Notes: a model not told the origin generated them from the letters alone. Numbered from the stretch's first letter, positions 22,721-34,880 are shown. The stretch is DNA of 64,000 nucleotides from Undaria pinnatifida (GCA_012845835.1 JABAKD010000016.1:6789919-6853918), one strand, 5' to 3'. Numbers and translations: made by a program.

Positions 22721-23299
22721 GTACTTTTTACTACATACTAATAAAAAAAAATACCATGGTACTAGCCAATACGCGCATATCATGTGTACGTATACTCACG
22801 TATGTGCCTATATATACTCCGTACCCAGGTACAGTACAGTGTGCCGGCGCGTATAGCATGTGTATTTTCGTACAGATGATACCAGGTATAACATAATAAT
22901 AGGCACCTTCTGAGAAACTTCGGCGGGACGTTGCCAGAGCCACATGTTGGTAGCAGCTATTTGGCCGCGAGCAAGTATCGAGGAACATTACGTTGTGAGT
23001 CGGCCAGTACAACGTCCCGTGCGGCACATACGTACAGCATACAACGTAGCCGAGAAGCGTTAATCTTACCGAACTCAAGAGAGGATTGTAATGTGCATAT
23101 CCACGTTTAGGATACTCGCGTGCGCAGTTGCGCGCGGCAGTAGTGACTGCACGCCATATACAACAGGCTACGCATTGCACACTGCACACTGCTAGCGTCT
23201 ACAAAGCGGTGCCTACCAGGTATGCTTATTGTATCCTGCTGAGCATTGATTGGTTGATAGACTGCGTGTCCCAAATGAGATAGCACCTCTCACATGGTC
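22721..23299. other. Gene-free stretch
   Basis: Contains TACCAGGTA at 22880-22888 and 23214-23222. No gene and no clear repeat copy. Confidence 0.3.
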
Positions 23300-23895
23300 C
23301 AACCCTGATCGTCTGCCGTACAACACGAATGATAACACCCCCCCCTACATTATATGCATATTGGGGTTGGCGTTGGTTGGCAACGACGCTGTAAAACGTG
23401 CCAATCACTGCGTGAGCTTGACAAACCAGGGTACCTTTTTATTTATTTTTTTGGCGGTCACTATGATGGTTATCGAGTTAGATCATATTGTGCAGGGTGG
23501 AGAATCCTAACTCCGCACAAGAGGAATGGTCGCATCACGTAGTGTGAATATGGTACGAGTCACCCACGAGGCAGTTACCTTGTAATACCCATTGCTATCT
23601 CTGGAGTGGCCACAACAGAAAACAAAGTAACTCATTGGCGCTGTCATCCATAAGCAACAAAGTAGGCACAAGGTGCCGAAGTCCGTCTTACGAGCGGTTC
23701 TTGGAAGGATGCAGTTCACCCTTCATGCGACTCGCCGAACACCTCACGACACTTCGCGCTTTTGGTGCAAGCAATGTCTGCCTGGTTGGTGAAAACCCGA
23801 CATGCTCCGTCCCGGCATAATAGGGATGCGAGGGTCTATGGTCATACGACTACGGCCATGCACAAACTGAGTACACCCCCCCCCCCCTGCTCCCC
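23300..23895 (+). repeat. Dispersed repeat F, copy 1 (about 600 bp)
   Basis: Matches 28470-29040 along its length: GGTTGGCAACGACGCTGTAAAAC, then GAGTTAGAT, CCCATTGCT(A/G)TCTCTGGA, CACCCTTCATGCGACTCGCCG and ACGGCCATGCACA(A/G)ACTGAGTACAC. It ends in a C run. Many mismatches and no long conserved frame, so it looks like a non-coding element. Confidence 0.6.
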
Positions 23896-24259
23896 TCTGA
23901 CGATCGCTATCCTAGGAGGTCGACGGCGGCCATAGACGGCCAAACAGAGAAGAAATGAATAATAACAACAACAAAAAATAAAATATGGAAGCAGCGTAAT
24001 GAACGCCCAAACGCCCAAGATTTGGTGGTGCCTCTACTATTTCGGGGGAATTGTAGTCAGGACCAAGTATCATTATTATTCACGGAGGACCTTCTCAGTA
24101 ACTTAGGACCTACGATATACACAAAAGGCTGTATATTTTGCCTGTTTTCCCTACTCACAGTGGGTCCTGATTATCGTGTTCCCCCGTGATAATAATGAAA
24201 ACACGGGAATATGTAGGTTTTAGTGGGTATCGTGGGTCCTGGTTACAATGTTCCTCCTT
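23896..24259. other. AT-rich stretch between repeats F and G
   Basis: No gene. Words GTGGGTCCTG are duplicated at about 24160 and 24232. It begins with a lead-in also found at 26060 (CCTAGGAG...). Confidence 0.3.
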
Positions 24260-24615
24260 GATAGGAGTAGAAACGGTGCCCCGTCTCGAACGAGATGCAT
24301 GGCCAATTTGTCAAATGACTAGTTCGAGCAACCATTGAGTACCTCTCCCCCGCCCCGCCCCCCCGCTCTGAGGATTTTCAAAGCTCGTTTTGCTCGACAA
24401 CGCGGTGAGCGTAACCGCCGAACGGTGTTCCTGTCGGAAAGGTCTCCGCGCGCTATTTTCCGAAGTCATTTTTTTTCGTTTCGTGTGCCCCCCCCCTGTT
24501 CTTGTTTTGAGGGAGAAAACGTCTCGGAGCATGATCGCAGGGGGTGTGTGTTGTTGCCTTACGTGTTATACGGTAACCTCTCCACCGGAATAATGCTTCT
24601 GCTGCCGGCGGCATT
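24260..24615 (+). repeat. Dispersed repeat G, copy 2
   Basis: The CCCGTCTCGAACGAGATGCAT...GGTCAAATGACT-like lead-in is followed by a C run and AAGCTCGTTTTGCTCGACAACG, resembling 26200-26420 and the inverse of 31125-31500. Non-coding. Confidence 0.4.
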
Positions 24616-25011
24616 TTTTACGTCGAAATGACGTTAGAACACCGGCCCCGTGAAAATTTCCCGCTTTCCGCCGGGCGGCTGCGGGAAAATTCCCGGATGG
24701 TTGACCCCCGCAGAGCAAGGTCCTCTACGCCAATGTTCCGCCCGATATGCCTGTCCGGAAAGCCGCGCGTAGATGCGTTCCGGTTCAATTGTCAAGGCAC
24801 AGTACCGAAGCCTTCTGTCTGTGGGTTAGACTTTTGACACGCTATCGTTGGGTCGTCTACCAGGTAAACTGCAAGCGTTGCGTTAATCCCGATCAACGAC
24901 ATCGAGGAATTGTCCCACCCGACCAAATTAACGAAGCGTATATAATCCTTACATAAAAAACACCGTTTCCTGCCCCCGCCGCGTTCCCTGAAACAACGTC
25001 TTGACGCCTTC
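24616..25011. other. Gene-free stretch
   Basis: TACCAGGTA at 24858-24866. No supported gene. Confidence 0.3.
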
Positions 25012-25281
25012 CCCTCCACCGCCCCCCTCCACCGCCCCCCTCCTTTCCTGCCTCCTCCTTCTCCCGCCTCTCTTCTCTCTCCCCCCCCCCCTCCCTCCTT
25101 CCCTCCCCCCCTCCCCCCCTCCCTCCTTCCCTCCCCCCCTCCCCCCCTCCCTGTCTCCCTTCCTCCCTCCCTCCCTCCCTCCCTCCCTCCCTCCCTCCCT
25201 CCTTCTCTCTCTCCCTCCCTCCCTCCCCTCCCTCCCTCCCTCCCTCCCTCCCTCCCTCCCTCCCTCCCTCCCTTCCTCCCT
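25012..25281. repeat. 270-bp polypyrimidine tract, (CCCT)n/(CCTT)n
   Basis: Nearly pure C/T on the plus strand, with CCCTCC and CCCCCC runs. Open frames across it are proline/leucine/serine low complexity. Such a tract can form triplex or quadruplex structures. Confidence 0.85.
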
Positions 25282-25589
25282 ACTTAATGCGTCAAAGTCA
25301 GCTAATACTAGAAGGTGTCGACTACCACGAGCGCCTTGTTGTGTGAAATCCTGTGGAATAGGCAGCCCTGGGACCGTCTCTGGGCCATAGATTCGACCGA
25401 TCAGACACGTTCCGCGGACTTGTCACTACCAATCATCACATCGTCTCCTTCGAAGGTGGAAAGTGGTCAATTATTTTACCTCCACGCACCAGGTACGCCC
25501 CGTTGTAGAACACGCGATATGAGAAAAAGACGCTCGTGCTTTGCTTTGAGGTGTGGGTGGTATTGTGTGGGTGATATTGTGTGGGTGGT

Positions 25590-26035
25590 ATTGTGTGGGT
25601 GGATGGGTGGGTGGGTGGGTGGGTAAAATGCGTGTGTGGGTGAGACAAAAAAACAATGTCGACGTCGTGAGGGTATTGATTTATTACTCCTATCCCCTTC
25701 GTGGACTTCATAGGGGAAATCGGTCGAAAATGTGTGGCGACCACAGCATCGGACACACGAGGCACCCCGGGGTGTTAATGCTGTGAGTTAGGCGAGTACA
25801 CGTTCAGTGTCCGAATTGTGGGTGGGTGGGTGGGTGGGTAAATGCGTGTGTGGGTGAGACAAAAAACAACGTCGACGTCGTGAGGTTAGTGATTTATTAC
25901 TCCTATCCCTTTTGTGGACTTCATAGGGGAAATCGGTCGAAAATGTGTGGCGATCACAGCATCGGACACGCGAGGCACCCCGGGGTGTTAATGCTGTGGG
26001 TTAGGCGAGGATACGTTCAGTGTCCGAACTGAGTT
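25590..26035 (+). repeat. Tandem duplication, unit about 214 bp, bounded by (GGGT)n
   Basis: The two units (CGTGTGTGGGTGAGACAAAA at 25631 and 25845) are almost identical through TTCAGTGTCCGAA. Each follows a (GGGT)n run. Point changes are few, so the duplication is recent. Confidence 0.8.
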
Positions 26036-26059
26036 ACAGCACACTAACACGTAAATATA

Positions 26060-26470
26060 CCCCTAGGAGATAGATGGTGGCCTCAGACGGCGAAACAGGA
26101 AGCGGATAGGATAAGCAAACAGTTTTTATGTAGTATCTGGAAAAAGCGTAATGAGCGCCCAAAATGTTGGAGGTATCTCTATTAGGAGTAAGAACGGTGC
26201 TTCGTCTCGAAAGGGATGCGTGGTCAATGGTCAAATGGCTAAAGCAAGCAACAAAAAGTACGCCCCCCCCCCCGACGAATTTCAGAGCTGATTTTCTCTA
26301 CAACGGAGAGAATGCCAACGCCGAGCGACGCGTCTATCGAAACATCTCGACGATTTTTTTCCAAAACCGCCATTGTCAATGTGTCTGCCCCCCCGGTGTT
26401 GAATATTATTGATTCTGAAGGTCATCCCCACGTGTGTGTTGTCTTGTGTGTTATATGGCATACGGCACAC
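26060..26470 (+). repeat. Dispersed repeat G, copy 3
   Basis: Lead-in CGTCTCGAAAGGGATGCGTG, C run, then CGACGAATTTCAGAGCTGATTTT and a GAGCGACGCGTCT core. The inverse copy at 31125-31500 has matching ends. Confidence 0.5.
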
Positions 26471-26919
26471 GCGTGGCATGCCACTACTCGAAGTGCTGCT
26501 TGCTCACGCATAGACGGATGTTACGGTCGAGCACTTGTCAGGTCTCGATCGCTTTATCTGGGTCCCCCATTGCACCACTAGTTTATCTTATGTCCTTTGT
26601 TTTTTGGCCGATAATCTGCAGCGTACCATTCATTCCATATAATAAGCTCGTGTTCCGTTTTCGGCGGTATGTAACGGAAAAGCTGACAAAACAATGTACA
26701 TTATAACCACACCAATTTCGCAATTTTGGGTGTGGGTTTCCCAACGCTATGCGTAAATGGTGAGCGGGGGTGGCACATATCGATATCCACTAAATGGGCG
26801 TGGATCTATGCCACCAGCAGCCGCAGAAGGGATGGGTCGGTAAGATAGATGCCGTACCTAGAAACAAGGTCAAAAGGCGTGTTTTTCTTTTCGCCAACCC
26901 CCCTTTTTCCCCATACACT

Positions 26920-27525
26920 GGGAGCTCTGTGCCGAAAATATACTGCTATCAGTATAAGACTTACCCTAGGCTGGGTAAATCTTATGTTGCTATTTTACCC
27001 TGGGAGGTAAGTAGGTAGCACCTTCACACCATGTTACAGACCGACAGCTTAGGGCTAACACTGATCCTAACCCAACCCCTGACCGCAACCCTTCGCAGAA
27101 ACAAAGGAGAAAATGATTCTCCCCTGCTTGCCGAACCCTCCCCGCTTGTCGAACCCCCCTGCTACCCCATACACCGGGAGCCACGCACGGTATACCAGGT
27201 ATATCGTTCGAAAACATAGGCTTACCCTTGGCCGGGTAACCGATCGACCCTTTGCCCTGTTAGCTCAGTAGGTACCACCTGCACAATATGGTGTAGACTG
27301 AGAGCTTAGCGTTAGGATTAGGGCTAGAACCCTAACCCTAATCCTGACCCTCACGCTTCGTAGAAGCAGGGGAATAGATGCGTTTTTCCTTCTTGTCGGA
27401 CCTCCCTTTCCTCCCGTACATCCGGAGTCACGTACGGTATATATTGTTCGAACGCTTAGGTTTACCCTGGGCTGGGTAACCGATCGATCTTTTACCCTGG
27501 TAGCTCAGTAGGTAAAACCCGTCTT
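26920..27525 (+). repeat. Three-unit tandem repeat, period about 240-260 bp, with A-box-like motif
   Basis: GGGTAA(C/A)... anchors recur at about 26976, 27235 and 27474. Units two and three contain TAGCTCAGTAGGTA, a good tRNA A box, followed by telomere-like CCTAACCC/GGATTAGGG words (27030-27090, 27315-27350). No B box is evident. A diverged relative lies at about 57895-57950. Unit two carries TACCAGGTA (27193-27201), which unit three lacks. Confidence 0.65.
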
Positions 27526-27904
27526 AGTTTCCTCTCTAGGGCGAGAACACAGAGTGTCCCCTTGCCAGATCAGCCTTTAATGTGCAGTCCTTGTGGTTAC
27601 TTACGTGTGTTTTGTTGCTTAGAGGTCGAAGGCGGCAGCATGTTCCATTTCCACGCTTCAAGGAAGCTGCAGGTAATTGCCAGCCTTCCGAAGGTAATAC
27701 CATAACACCTTCACACTGTGGTACACAGTCGGAGCGCCAAAAAGATTGGTGATATTGTGTATGAGTCATCCGCACGGTAGGGATCGCGCTTGTTGGGTCA
27801 AACGTTTCTGACGTTCTGATTGGCTGAGCTTCTCAAGCCAGGAACTACCGGTTAGCCTGATACTTCTACAAGTACGTTTGTTGTACAGTTAGTTACGTCT
27901 AGCT
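27526..27904. other. Gene-free stretch
   Basis: No supported gene or repeat apart from a GGACACTCTGTG-like word (inverse, about 27548) shared with the direct repeats near 50 kb. Confidence 0.3.
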
Positions 27905-28055
27905 CATAGAAGTATTGGTCGGAATTGCGCGAGCGAATGCCTTCGAAGTCATGTTTCGGGTCATGTCGATATTGAGCTAGCTCCTCGTGCTAGGAGTCCA
28001 GAAAGTTCTTAGAATATGCTGCACCCCCACCGTGAGATGACTCGTTCGCCGGTTG
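27905..28055 (+). repeat. Dispersed repeat L, copy 2
   Basis: Direct match to 21727-21880. The region between this and 28460 otherwise holds a partial G/F repeat lead-in at 28360-28460. Confidence 0.5.
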
Positions 28056-28469
28056 TGCTGTTAAAAATGGCGATGATTTCTTCAGTGCTCTTGACCGTCT
28101 GCGGTGATACGACGGAAAACGATGAATGTCTCGAATTAGTATTTTAAGACTTTTAGTATTCAAGTTAATTTGTGACGATGTCAACCCCCTCGGATGAAGA
28201 ATTATAAAATGTCACGGAAGTATAAGCATGAAATAATTGGCGCATGGGATAGTCAGCGTTAACTGAACAGAGTCCAACCGACCGACAATCTCCAGCTAGT
28301 CCAGAGGGAGGAGGTAACATAAGCAAAATGGCACGACATCGAAGAAACGCACTGAGCTCCCAAATGTCGGAGGCGTCTCTATTGGAAGTTCATAGGAACT
28401 TTGCTCCGTCTCGAAAGGGATGCGTGGTCAATGGTCAAATGACTAAGGTAAGCAACAAATGAGTACCCC

Positions 28470-29040
28470 GCCCCCCTCCTCCCTCCGGAGGGACCCCCCT
28501 GCTGGGGCTGGCGTCGGTTGGCAACGACGCTGTAAAACACGCCTCTCACTACATGAGCTAGACCACCAGGGTACAGTTTTTTTTTCTTCCCGTTTTCATG
28601 TTTTGGCGGTAGCCGAGATGGTGGTCGAGTTAGATAACACTTTGCGGCGTGGAGAACCCTTGCTCCCCGCGAGGGGGATGATATCACGTATTAATAGTGT
28701 GCATATGGTAAGGCACCCACAAGGCAGCTACATAGTATCCCCATTGCTGTCTCTGGAAGACGTGGCCGTACCAAAAAAACAAAATACATTCGTCCGAAGC
28801 TGTCGTCCAATGGTATCCAAGAATAAACGAACAGCGTGCGGAAGTCCGCCTCCCAAGTAGTTCTTAGTGGGATGCAGCTCACCCTTCATGCGACTCGCCG
28901 GACACTTCACGGCGTTGGTGCACGCGATGTCTACCTGGCCGGTGAAAACCCGACGTGCTCCGTCCCGACATTGTAGGGATGTGAGGGTCTACCGTCCTAA
29001 GGACTACGGCCATGCACAGACTGAGTACACTTCCCCCTCG
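28470..29040 (+). repeat. Dispersed repeat F, copy 2
   Basis: Direct copy of 23300-23895. It is preceded at 28370-28460 by the lead-in CGTCTCGAAAGGGATGCGTG also seen at 26200-26260, so modules F and G share a boundary. Confidence 0.6.
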
Positions 29041-29452
29041 GGATCAACAGTGGAACATGGAAATCGCATACATACCGCTACATATATAGTGCATACTTTC
29101 ACGATGAGACACAAAACGTGGAGCCCTAAACACTTAGTAATGCTACTGATTCGTATGATGAGTTCGTGTTGAGGTACCTGGGAAACAATTCCCGAACCGC
29201 ACCATGTGGACTATTTATTAAATACCACGTATTCGTACCAGGGTACTATATCGTCTCCAAGAAAAACCAATTACGAAAATATTTCACCCCTTATAAAACC
29301 CTAGGGGTGTGTTTACGGTATACCATGTAATCATTGGGTGGGTACCTGTCATGCTATAATATTAAGTATAGATCCGCTAACGAAGGAAGATAATACAACG
29401 GACATATTCTTATTAGCTGCTATATACCTACAGCAGTACGTAATTGCTACGA
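29041..29452. other. Gene-free stretch
   Basis: AT-rich with several TA-flanked short palindromes; nothing coding. Confidence 0.3.
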
Positions 29453-29453
29453 A

Positions 29454-29493
<40 letters not shown>

Positions 29494-29515
29494 GCTACTA
29501 CTACCACTAGCAGCA
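29453..29515. repeat. (ACT)n microsatellite
   Basis: More than 12 ACT units with few interruptions. It abuts the tail end of the SINE copy that follows. Confidence 0.85.
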
Positions 29516-29534
29516 AGATTTTGTTGTTGTTGTA

Positions 29535-29839
29535 ATCACATTTATTCTCCAGCTCAACTCGTAAGAGGTTTTGCCCTCAGCGACCTTTTTGGGCAAGCCG
29601 TGGCCGCGGGTGTCTTCCCCTTCCCCCCCCGGTACTTGCATTCGTTTGTATCGCGTATAGGGTTCAGCATTCCCACTTTTCAGAGTTTTATGCTCATCGA
29701 TTTACATCAAATTTCGCCAACACACGCTCTCGCGCTTTTGGTCTGTCGATTCGAAAGAAGGAGTCCCTTGGGAGCTTCGAACCTATCACCTCCACCTCAA
29801 TAGTAACGCGGCCTACTATTGGACCACCGGGGACGGCGG
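29535..29839 (-). mobile_element. tRNA-derived SINE, family C, copy 1
   Basis: On the minus strand it begins with GTCCCCGGTGGTCCAATAG and has B-box-like GGTTCGAAGCTCC. The core TATACGCGATAC...GCAAGTACCGGGG resembles the core of families A and B. The body GGCAAGCCGTGGCC...CCAGC matches 40013-40355 and the family B tail. Confidence 0.6.
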
Positions 29840-31124
29840 ATACTATATTACTATAGAGGCTATAATACATGAGGGATTGGAGTATCCCAGGTTCGAATTA
29901 CGACTGCAATAACTTCTCTTCTTGTCTTTTGTAGTAGGTTGGGGCAAGGTCCGACGATGAACCAAGCAAGGGCAAACGATAGAAGAGACTTGAGGCAAAA
30001 CGAGAGGTGCTTCCACAGAAAGATGGGAGTCGGCAGTGATTGCTTGTCGGCGGGGAAAGGATTATTCCCACTCCTCTCTGTCACCTGAATCTACGGAGAC
30101 TCAACGACCACTTTTAGTACATCAAGAAATGATATCGAACACGTCTGGAACGGCTACCGTTCCAACAAGCCTTTGCGAGCAGTTACAACTTTGTAACTGT
30201 AGAAAGTGTACCTGCAACCCACAGAAAATGCGGTGGATAGATCCGGTAGATAGCTACCCTTCGGGTTTATTTTACACAAACTGACAACATACCAACCTCC
30301 TGCGCTGTTCATGAGTGAGCTTGGTTGATGGCGTTTGTGCAGGACATGTCCAGAACAAACAAAATTCAATTGGAAACACCCAGTAACGGGTATCGATTTG
30401 CTATTATTACATTTTTTCTGACTGTTACTCGAGGGTAGGTTTTGGTCTACTTGCTAGCTCAGCTGTAAGTTCGATCGATTAATTTGCTGTTGTCATGTTT
30501 CCGTCCGATAATGTGCAGAAGAAACCTTGATGTCGATCACTCACAAAACACTATAATTACCAAGGTATTTTTCCATTTCTAAAGCTATTGCAGGTTGTCT
30601 CGTGATCACAGGCTCTACTACGGCCATGGGTTATTTATAGTGCGAGAACAGCGATAACAACGGCGACAGCACTACTTGCAACATAAGAATCCAGCCTGAA
30701 GCTTCGTTCCTGTTCCTTGCTAAATTTTTGGGTGTCCCGTTTCTTACTATATACTCGGTGTCCTGTTTTTTACTATATGCAGATGTCCCGCACTGTGTCT
30801 AGTAGTCCTGCTGACCCCCCCCCCCTTCGTCACAGAGGGGTTCATTATTTCAATCTGGTCGCTCATACAACGGCACAGGATTGCGAGCTTTGCGCTCTGC
30901 CCTTTGCGACGATACATTCCACTCACATTCGTGTTTTCTCAAAGTCCCGCCGACCCCGTGCCCCCCCCCGTTTATCACCTGGATCGGCTTGATTAATCGG
31001 GCCTCTCATACCCAGACACAGGCTAGAAAAAGGTGCACTTGTGAGCCGCAGCGTACAATCCGACCTCTTCCAAGCGCTCCATAATCAGCTCCAACGTATT
31101 GAACAAGCCAGTCTCGTCCAAACC
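29840..31124. other. Stretch without a supported gene
   Basis: Short duplicated words (GTCCCG near 30735 and 30784; GGTGTCC) and C runs at 30818 and 30961. No coding model. Confidence 0.3.
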
Positions 31125-31500
31125 CCAATAAATCACATCGTCCCCCAAATCAAGAAATTCAGCCCCTCCAGCACGCGTCTAAGCGTCGCTTGGAAGTTTA
31201 TTTTCAATGTTTCGACCATAGAATTTTTCCCCGTCGCCCGCCCCCTCGGTGTTATAAATATTATGTTACAGCGAGGCAGAGCAATCGAGCCTTCTCGTCT
31301 AACGCGCATGATAACACCCCACCTGCGCCGAAGTTCTGATTTACTTTTTTCGAAATGAGGGGGGCACTCACGATGAAAACGGTCGCTCTGAAAAGACCTA
31401 GTTGACATCTGTTCATTGACGCAACGCTCGACTCTTGCACTCTCTCCGTTGTCGAAAAAACCAACTTGGAAATTCGTCCTCGGGGGTGTGTAACCTTTTG
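31125..31500 (-). mobile_element. Inverted-repeat element of family G, about 375 bp
   Basis: The ends are ...CCCCCAAATCAAGAAATTC and GGAAATTCGTCCTCGGGGGTG, inverted relative to each other. The interior on the minus strand shares ACAACGGAGAGAGTGC with 26290-26320. The open minus-strand frame probably follows from the element's composition. Confidence 0.45.
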
Positions 31501-32400
31501 TGTTACAGTGGTGCACCCACTTTAAAGACCATCCCGTGACAAGCCAATTTGGGTGGTCTTTTCTGTCTTATCTCTACCATGGTCTTATCTATACGATGGT
31601 TAGTTTTTACAAACTTCAAACATGATCCCATGCTAATTCCGAGTAGTTTTTCCTTCGTGACAAGCCGATGTACCTGGTATTATCTCTAATATGGTCTTAA
31701 ACCGGATGCTAATAAAATGGATACACCACTGCATACGATACTCCCGAAGACTCTGCCTAACTGAAACATGGTGAACCCTCAGAGACACCAGAATTTTGAG
31801 TTGAGCCGTGCTACGGCAGGGGTGGCAGTTTCGAGCTCAACTATTTCTCGCGGCCGGAGCTTCTTAATCCTTTTGCCACTGCAAGTCTTATCCAACACAA
31901 AATCCAAGTAGATTGTCCGAAAAATCGTGGGAACAGTTCTAAAACGGGGAACGGAGGAGCTACCCATATATCGGGGATCTGATGCGTTTCACGTTACACC
32001 TCTGGTATCGTATATGAATATACCTAGACCAGGGAGTGTGAGTAGGGCTTACCATAGTCCACAGACACATGCTCCGGTAAAGGTGCATTTCTTTTTTCTG
32101 AAGATCCTTACTCGAGGAGCTGATTAAAAAAAAAACGAAAGTCTACCCCAATGAAAAATCTCATGTCCTAGGGAATAAACGAAAAAAAAAAGTAAAAAAA
32201 CGAAAATTTCTTTCTAGCGATATTGGGTTGAAGAGTCCCGAAATTCAGGGGAAAAAATGGCCAAAAAGTGCTACCCCTATCGTAGAAGGCGTCGTTCCTC
32301 GAATGTCTGGTGTTGGGCGACATACAGAACTCCTCAGATTCATGGTGAGCCTCAGGAAGATCAGGTGCCGCCCCTACCGAGGCATGAGTCGGCTGAGAAA
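31501..32400. other. Stretch without a supported gene
   Basis: TACCTGGTA at 31671-31679. ATGGTCTTA words recur at 31579 and 31691. A-rich runs at 32127-32200. Confidence 0.3.
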
Positions 32401-32404
32401 AATA

Positions 32405-32760
32405 CTCAAAACACTGAATAATCTAGTTCGGGGGAGGGGCGGTTTCTTGCGAGGGGAGTCTGGTGCGAGGGATATCCGCAATCACAGGAAGGCGTCCCCA
32501 TCTCGGTGCAACCCGGCGCACGTCGCTGCAACGGAAACGACTTCGGTGTCTGGCATTGTTTTAGTCCCATACGGGTGGGATTTCCTTTTCATTTCCTGCC
32601 TGGAGACTGGATGATCTAGGTTCGGGGGTGGGGGGCGGTTATATGTCAGGGGAATGAACCCAATGCGAGGGATTTGCGCAATCTCAGGAAGGCGTTTCCA
32701 TCTCGAGAACCTACCCTGCAAACCTCCAATGTTGTGCATGATAGAAAGCTTTTCGACAGC
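32405..32760 (+). repeat. Two-unit tandem repeat, period about 196 bp
   Basis: GATCTAGGTTCGGGGG(T/A)GGGG(C)GGTT recurs at about 32413 and 32609, and AATC(A/T)CAGGAAGGCGT at about 32482 and 32677. The block GTCGCTGCAAC...CTTCGGTGT also occurs at 34890-34970, so it is dispersed. Confidence 0.55.
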
Positions 32761-32972
32761 TTGATATCAGCCTGTACACAATGACCTCTTCTCGCGTGGT
32801 ATGGTGCCGGAAGTTGTGAGGCCGATTTTGGCGGTTTTGACTGAAACAATACTGCTCTATGGACGAACTGAGCTGATCCGAAATGTGCGCCGGAAAGCCG
32901 TCGCTGTTCACACGGGGTTCCGAATGTGCCCATTTAGACGGTGGGGTTATTTGAGTCGACTCTTGTAACAGT

Positions 32973-34087
32973 GTTATGGAGTGGTGTCGTGCCTATTACG
33001 GAGATCCGCTGTTTGCAAGATGAATTAATAAACAAAAAAGGGGGCACAAAAACACCCGTCTTTGTTTATTTGCCTTTGACGCAAGTGTATTTTTTTGGCT
33101 GGTCTTACCGGGTAAACACAGCCTTAATCGAACACAGCCGTAGCGTAGAAGAGCTCGCCTGAAAGGTGGCCATACTTTCTTTTTTGTGTGTGATTTCATC
33201 CTGTCAACAATGGATCTTCGTAAATAGCTATATATATATGAAAATAGGTTCCTGCTCTGTAGAACCGTCCTAGTGGACCTATGTAGTATCTGGTTGTCCA
33301 GGATTTGTGTCCTTTAGGTCCTAAAGTGATCACCAGTCGTAGGTATGGCAGGGGATTGATAGCATCCACCATCCCCATCCCGTCATTTGGAGCCTTGACC
33401 TGTACCAAGCCTTGAGCTAAGAAAGGAGTCTACGAGGAGAAGCTATACAATGCGAAGCGGTGCCTCCCACCACGGATACCTCCTGTGTCCCAACCACTCG
33501 GCAGCACTTTGACAGAAGGCGTCGTCGGCAGGATTTCTGCATCTCATTTCACGCCCAGCTTCGTGGAGTTTGTTTTACCTTTTCAGTACACCACGTGTAC
33601 CACGTCTCCACCTTACGAGAGGCGTCTTAGCCTCATTTCTGAGGTGTAGGGGTAGATGTAGCCGAAGTTCAGTTGTATCGAATAGCCGCATCTTCGACCC
33701 CCCTCTTTTCGATTTTGGAATGGTATCATAGTTACCATCCTTCGATCGTCATGGGATCTGCATCTACGACTGTTCCGGGTGGCATAATGTTATGGAGTGA
33801 TGTCGTACCTAGCTATAGATATGAATATTGGTTCCTGAAACGGTCCGTGTGAACCTTTATTTGGCTGTTCCAGGATTTTGTGTCCCTTAGGTTCTAGAGT
33901 AGTCATCCGTCGTAGGTGTGGCGGGGGACTGATAGAATCCGCCGTCCCCATCTCGTCGCTTGGTGCCTTGACCTGTACCAATCCTTGAGCTAAGAAAGAA
34001 ACAATCTACGAGAAGCTATACAACGCGAAGCGGTGCCTCCCAGCACCAGTAGCTCCTGTGTCCCTACCACTCAGCAGCACCTTGACA
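32973..34087 (+). mobile_element. Non-autonomous LTR retroelement with two LTRs of about 300 bp
   Basis: LTR 1 (32973-33514) and LTR 2 (33788-34087) both start TGTTATGGAGTG and end TTGACA. They share GCGAAGCGGTGCCTCCCA and CCTTGACCTGTACCAA. LTR 1 is longer because of a nested element at 32997-33224. A primer-site-like GGCGTCGTCGGCAGGA follows LTR 1, similar to that of the 5.8 kb and 43 kb elements. The 273-bp internal part contains block D only. No clear purine tract or target-site duplication. Confidence 0.6.
32997..33224. mobile_element. 228-bp MITE nested in an LTR, TA target duplication
   Basis: It interrupts LTR 1 exactly where LTR 2 reads CCTAGCTATAG. The ends are TTACGGAGATCC and the inverse of GGATCTTCGTAAA, flanked by TA at 32995-32996 and 33225-33226. 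This fits a Tc1/mariner-type non-autonomous insertion that happened after LTR formation. Confidence 0.65.
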
Positions 34088-34880
34088 AGGGTAGTTTGGC
34101 CATCGCTAGGGAAGGTGCTTCACGGCCACGAGTCTGCATACCTGAACAAGTGTGGCGAACCCTACGAAATCGGGGGCAGATATCGACAGCCAGCAAACAC
34201 GTCTATTATAAAACATTGGGATCATCCTCTCTCATCCGTGGAACATGCAAAAAATGTATACCCTGATGCATTAAAAAAAAAAAAGCCACATTAAGTCCAG
34301 TTGCCGGTGCGGAACAAACCTCCCAGCGGCGATGCAAGGCCAGTAGAGACCGTGACGCCTCCCCCGATAGGATCCGTCGCGTTGAGAGAACCTTGGCTGG
34401 TGCTAGCCTCTCGTTTGTGAGCTTGGGGCGCCAATCGAGTGGAAATTGCTATCGGTTAGATTTCGTGGCTCAAGACCTCGTAAAATCTCTGAAACGCCTC
34501 CGATCGATACGGTGTTTGAACAAAACTTGTGGCAGTTTGGAAGTAGATTACAGTTACAAAAACGGAAATAAAAGTTATAAGAATTGAATGAGTTACAGCC
34601 GGTCAAGGAAATCCAGTCTCTCAAATTGTGACATCATGCTGATTCGACCAATCACCACGCATCATGGTTACGATAATGTTATCACAATAGTTTTTTTCTT
34701 TGAACTCTTGTCCGTGGTCACTAAAAAGGTTAAGGAAGCATCCCAACGGGAAGAAGAAAGAACCAAAACGTACGTGTCGCATTGACGCAGTTGTATCAAT
34801 ACGAGTTTAATACTCAAAGGCGTTGACACTACGGGCTGCGGCATACCACTCTCTATCACGTGCGAACCAAATCGGATTAC
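34088..34880. other. Gene-free stretch
   Basis: No supported gene and no repeat copy that I can match. Confidence 0.3.
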
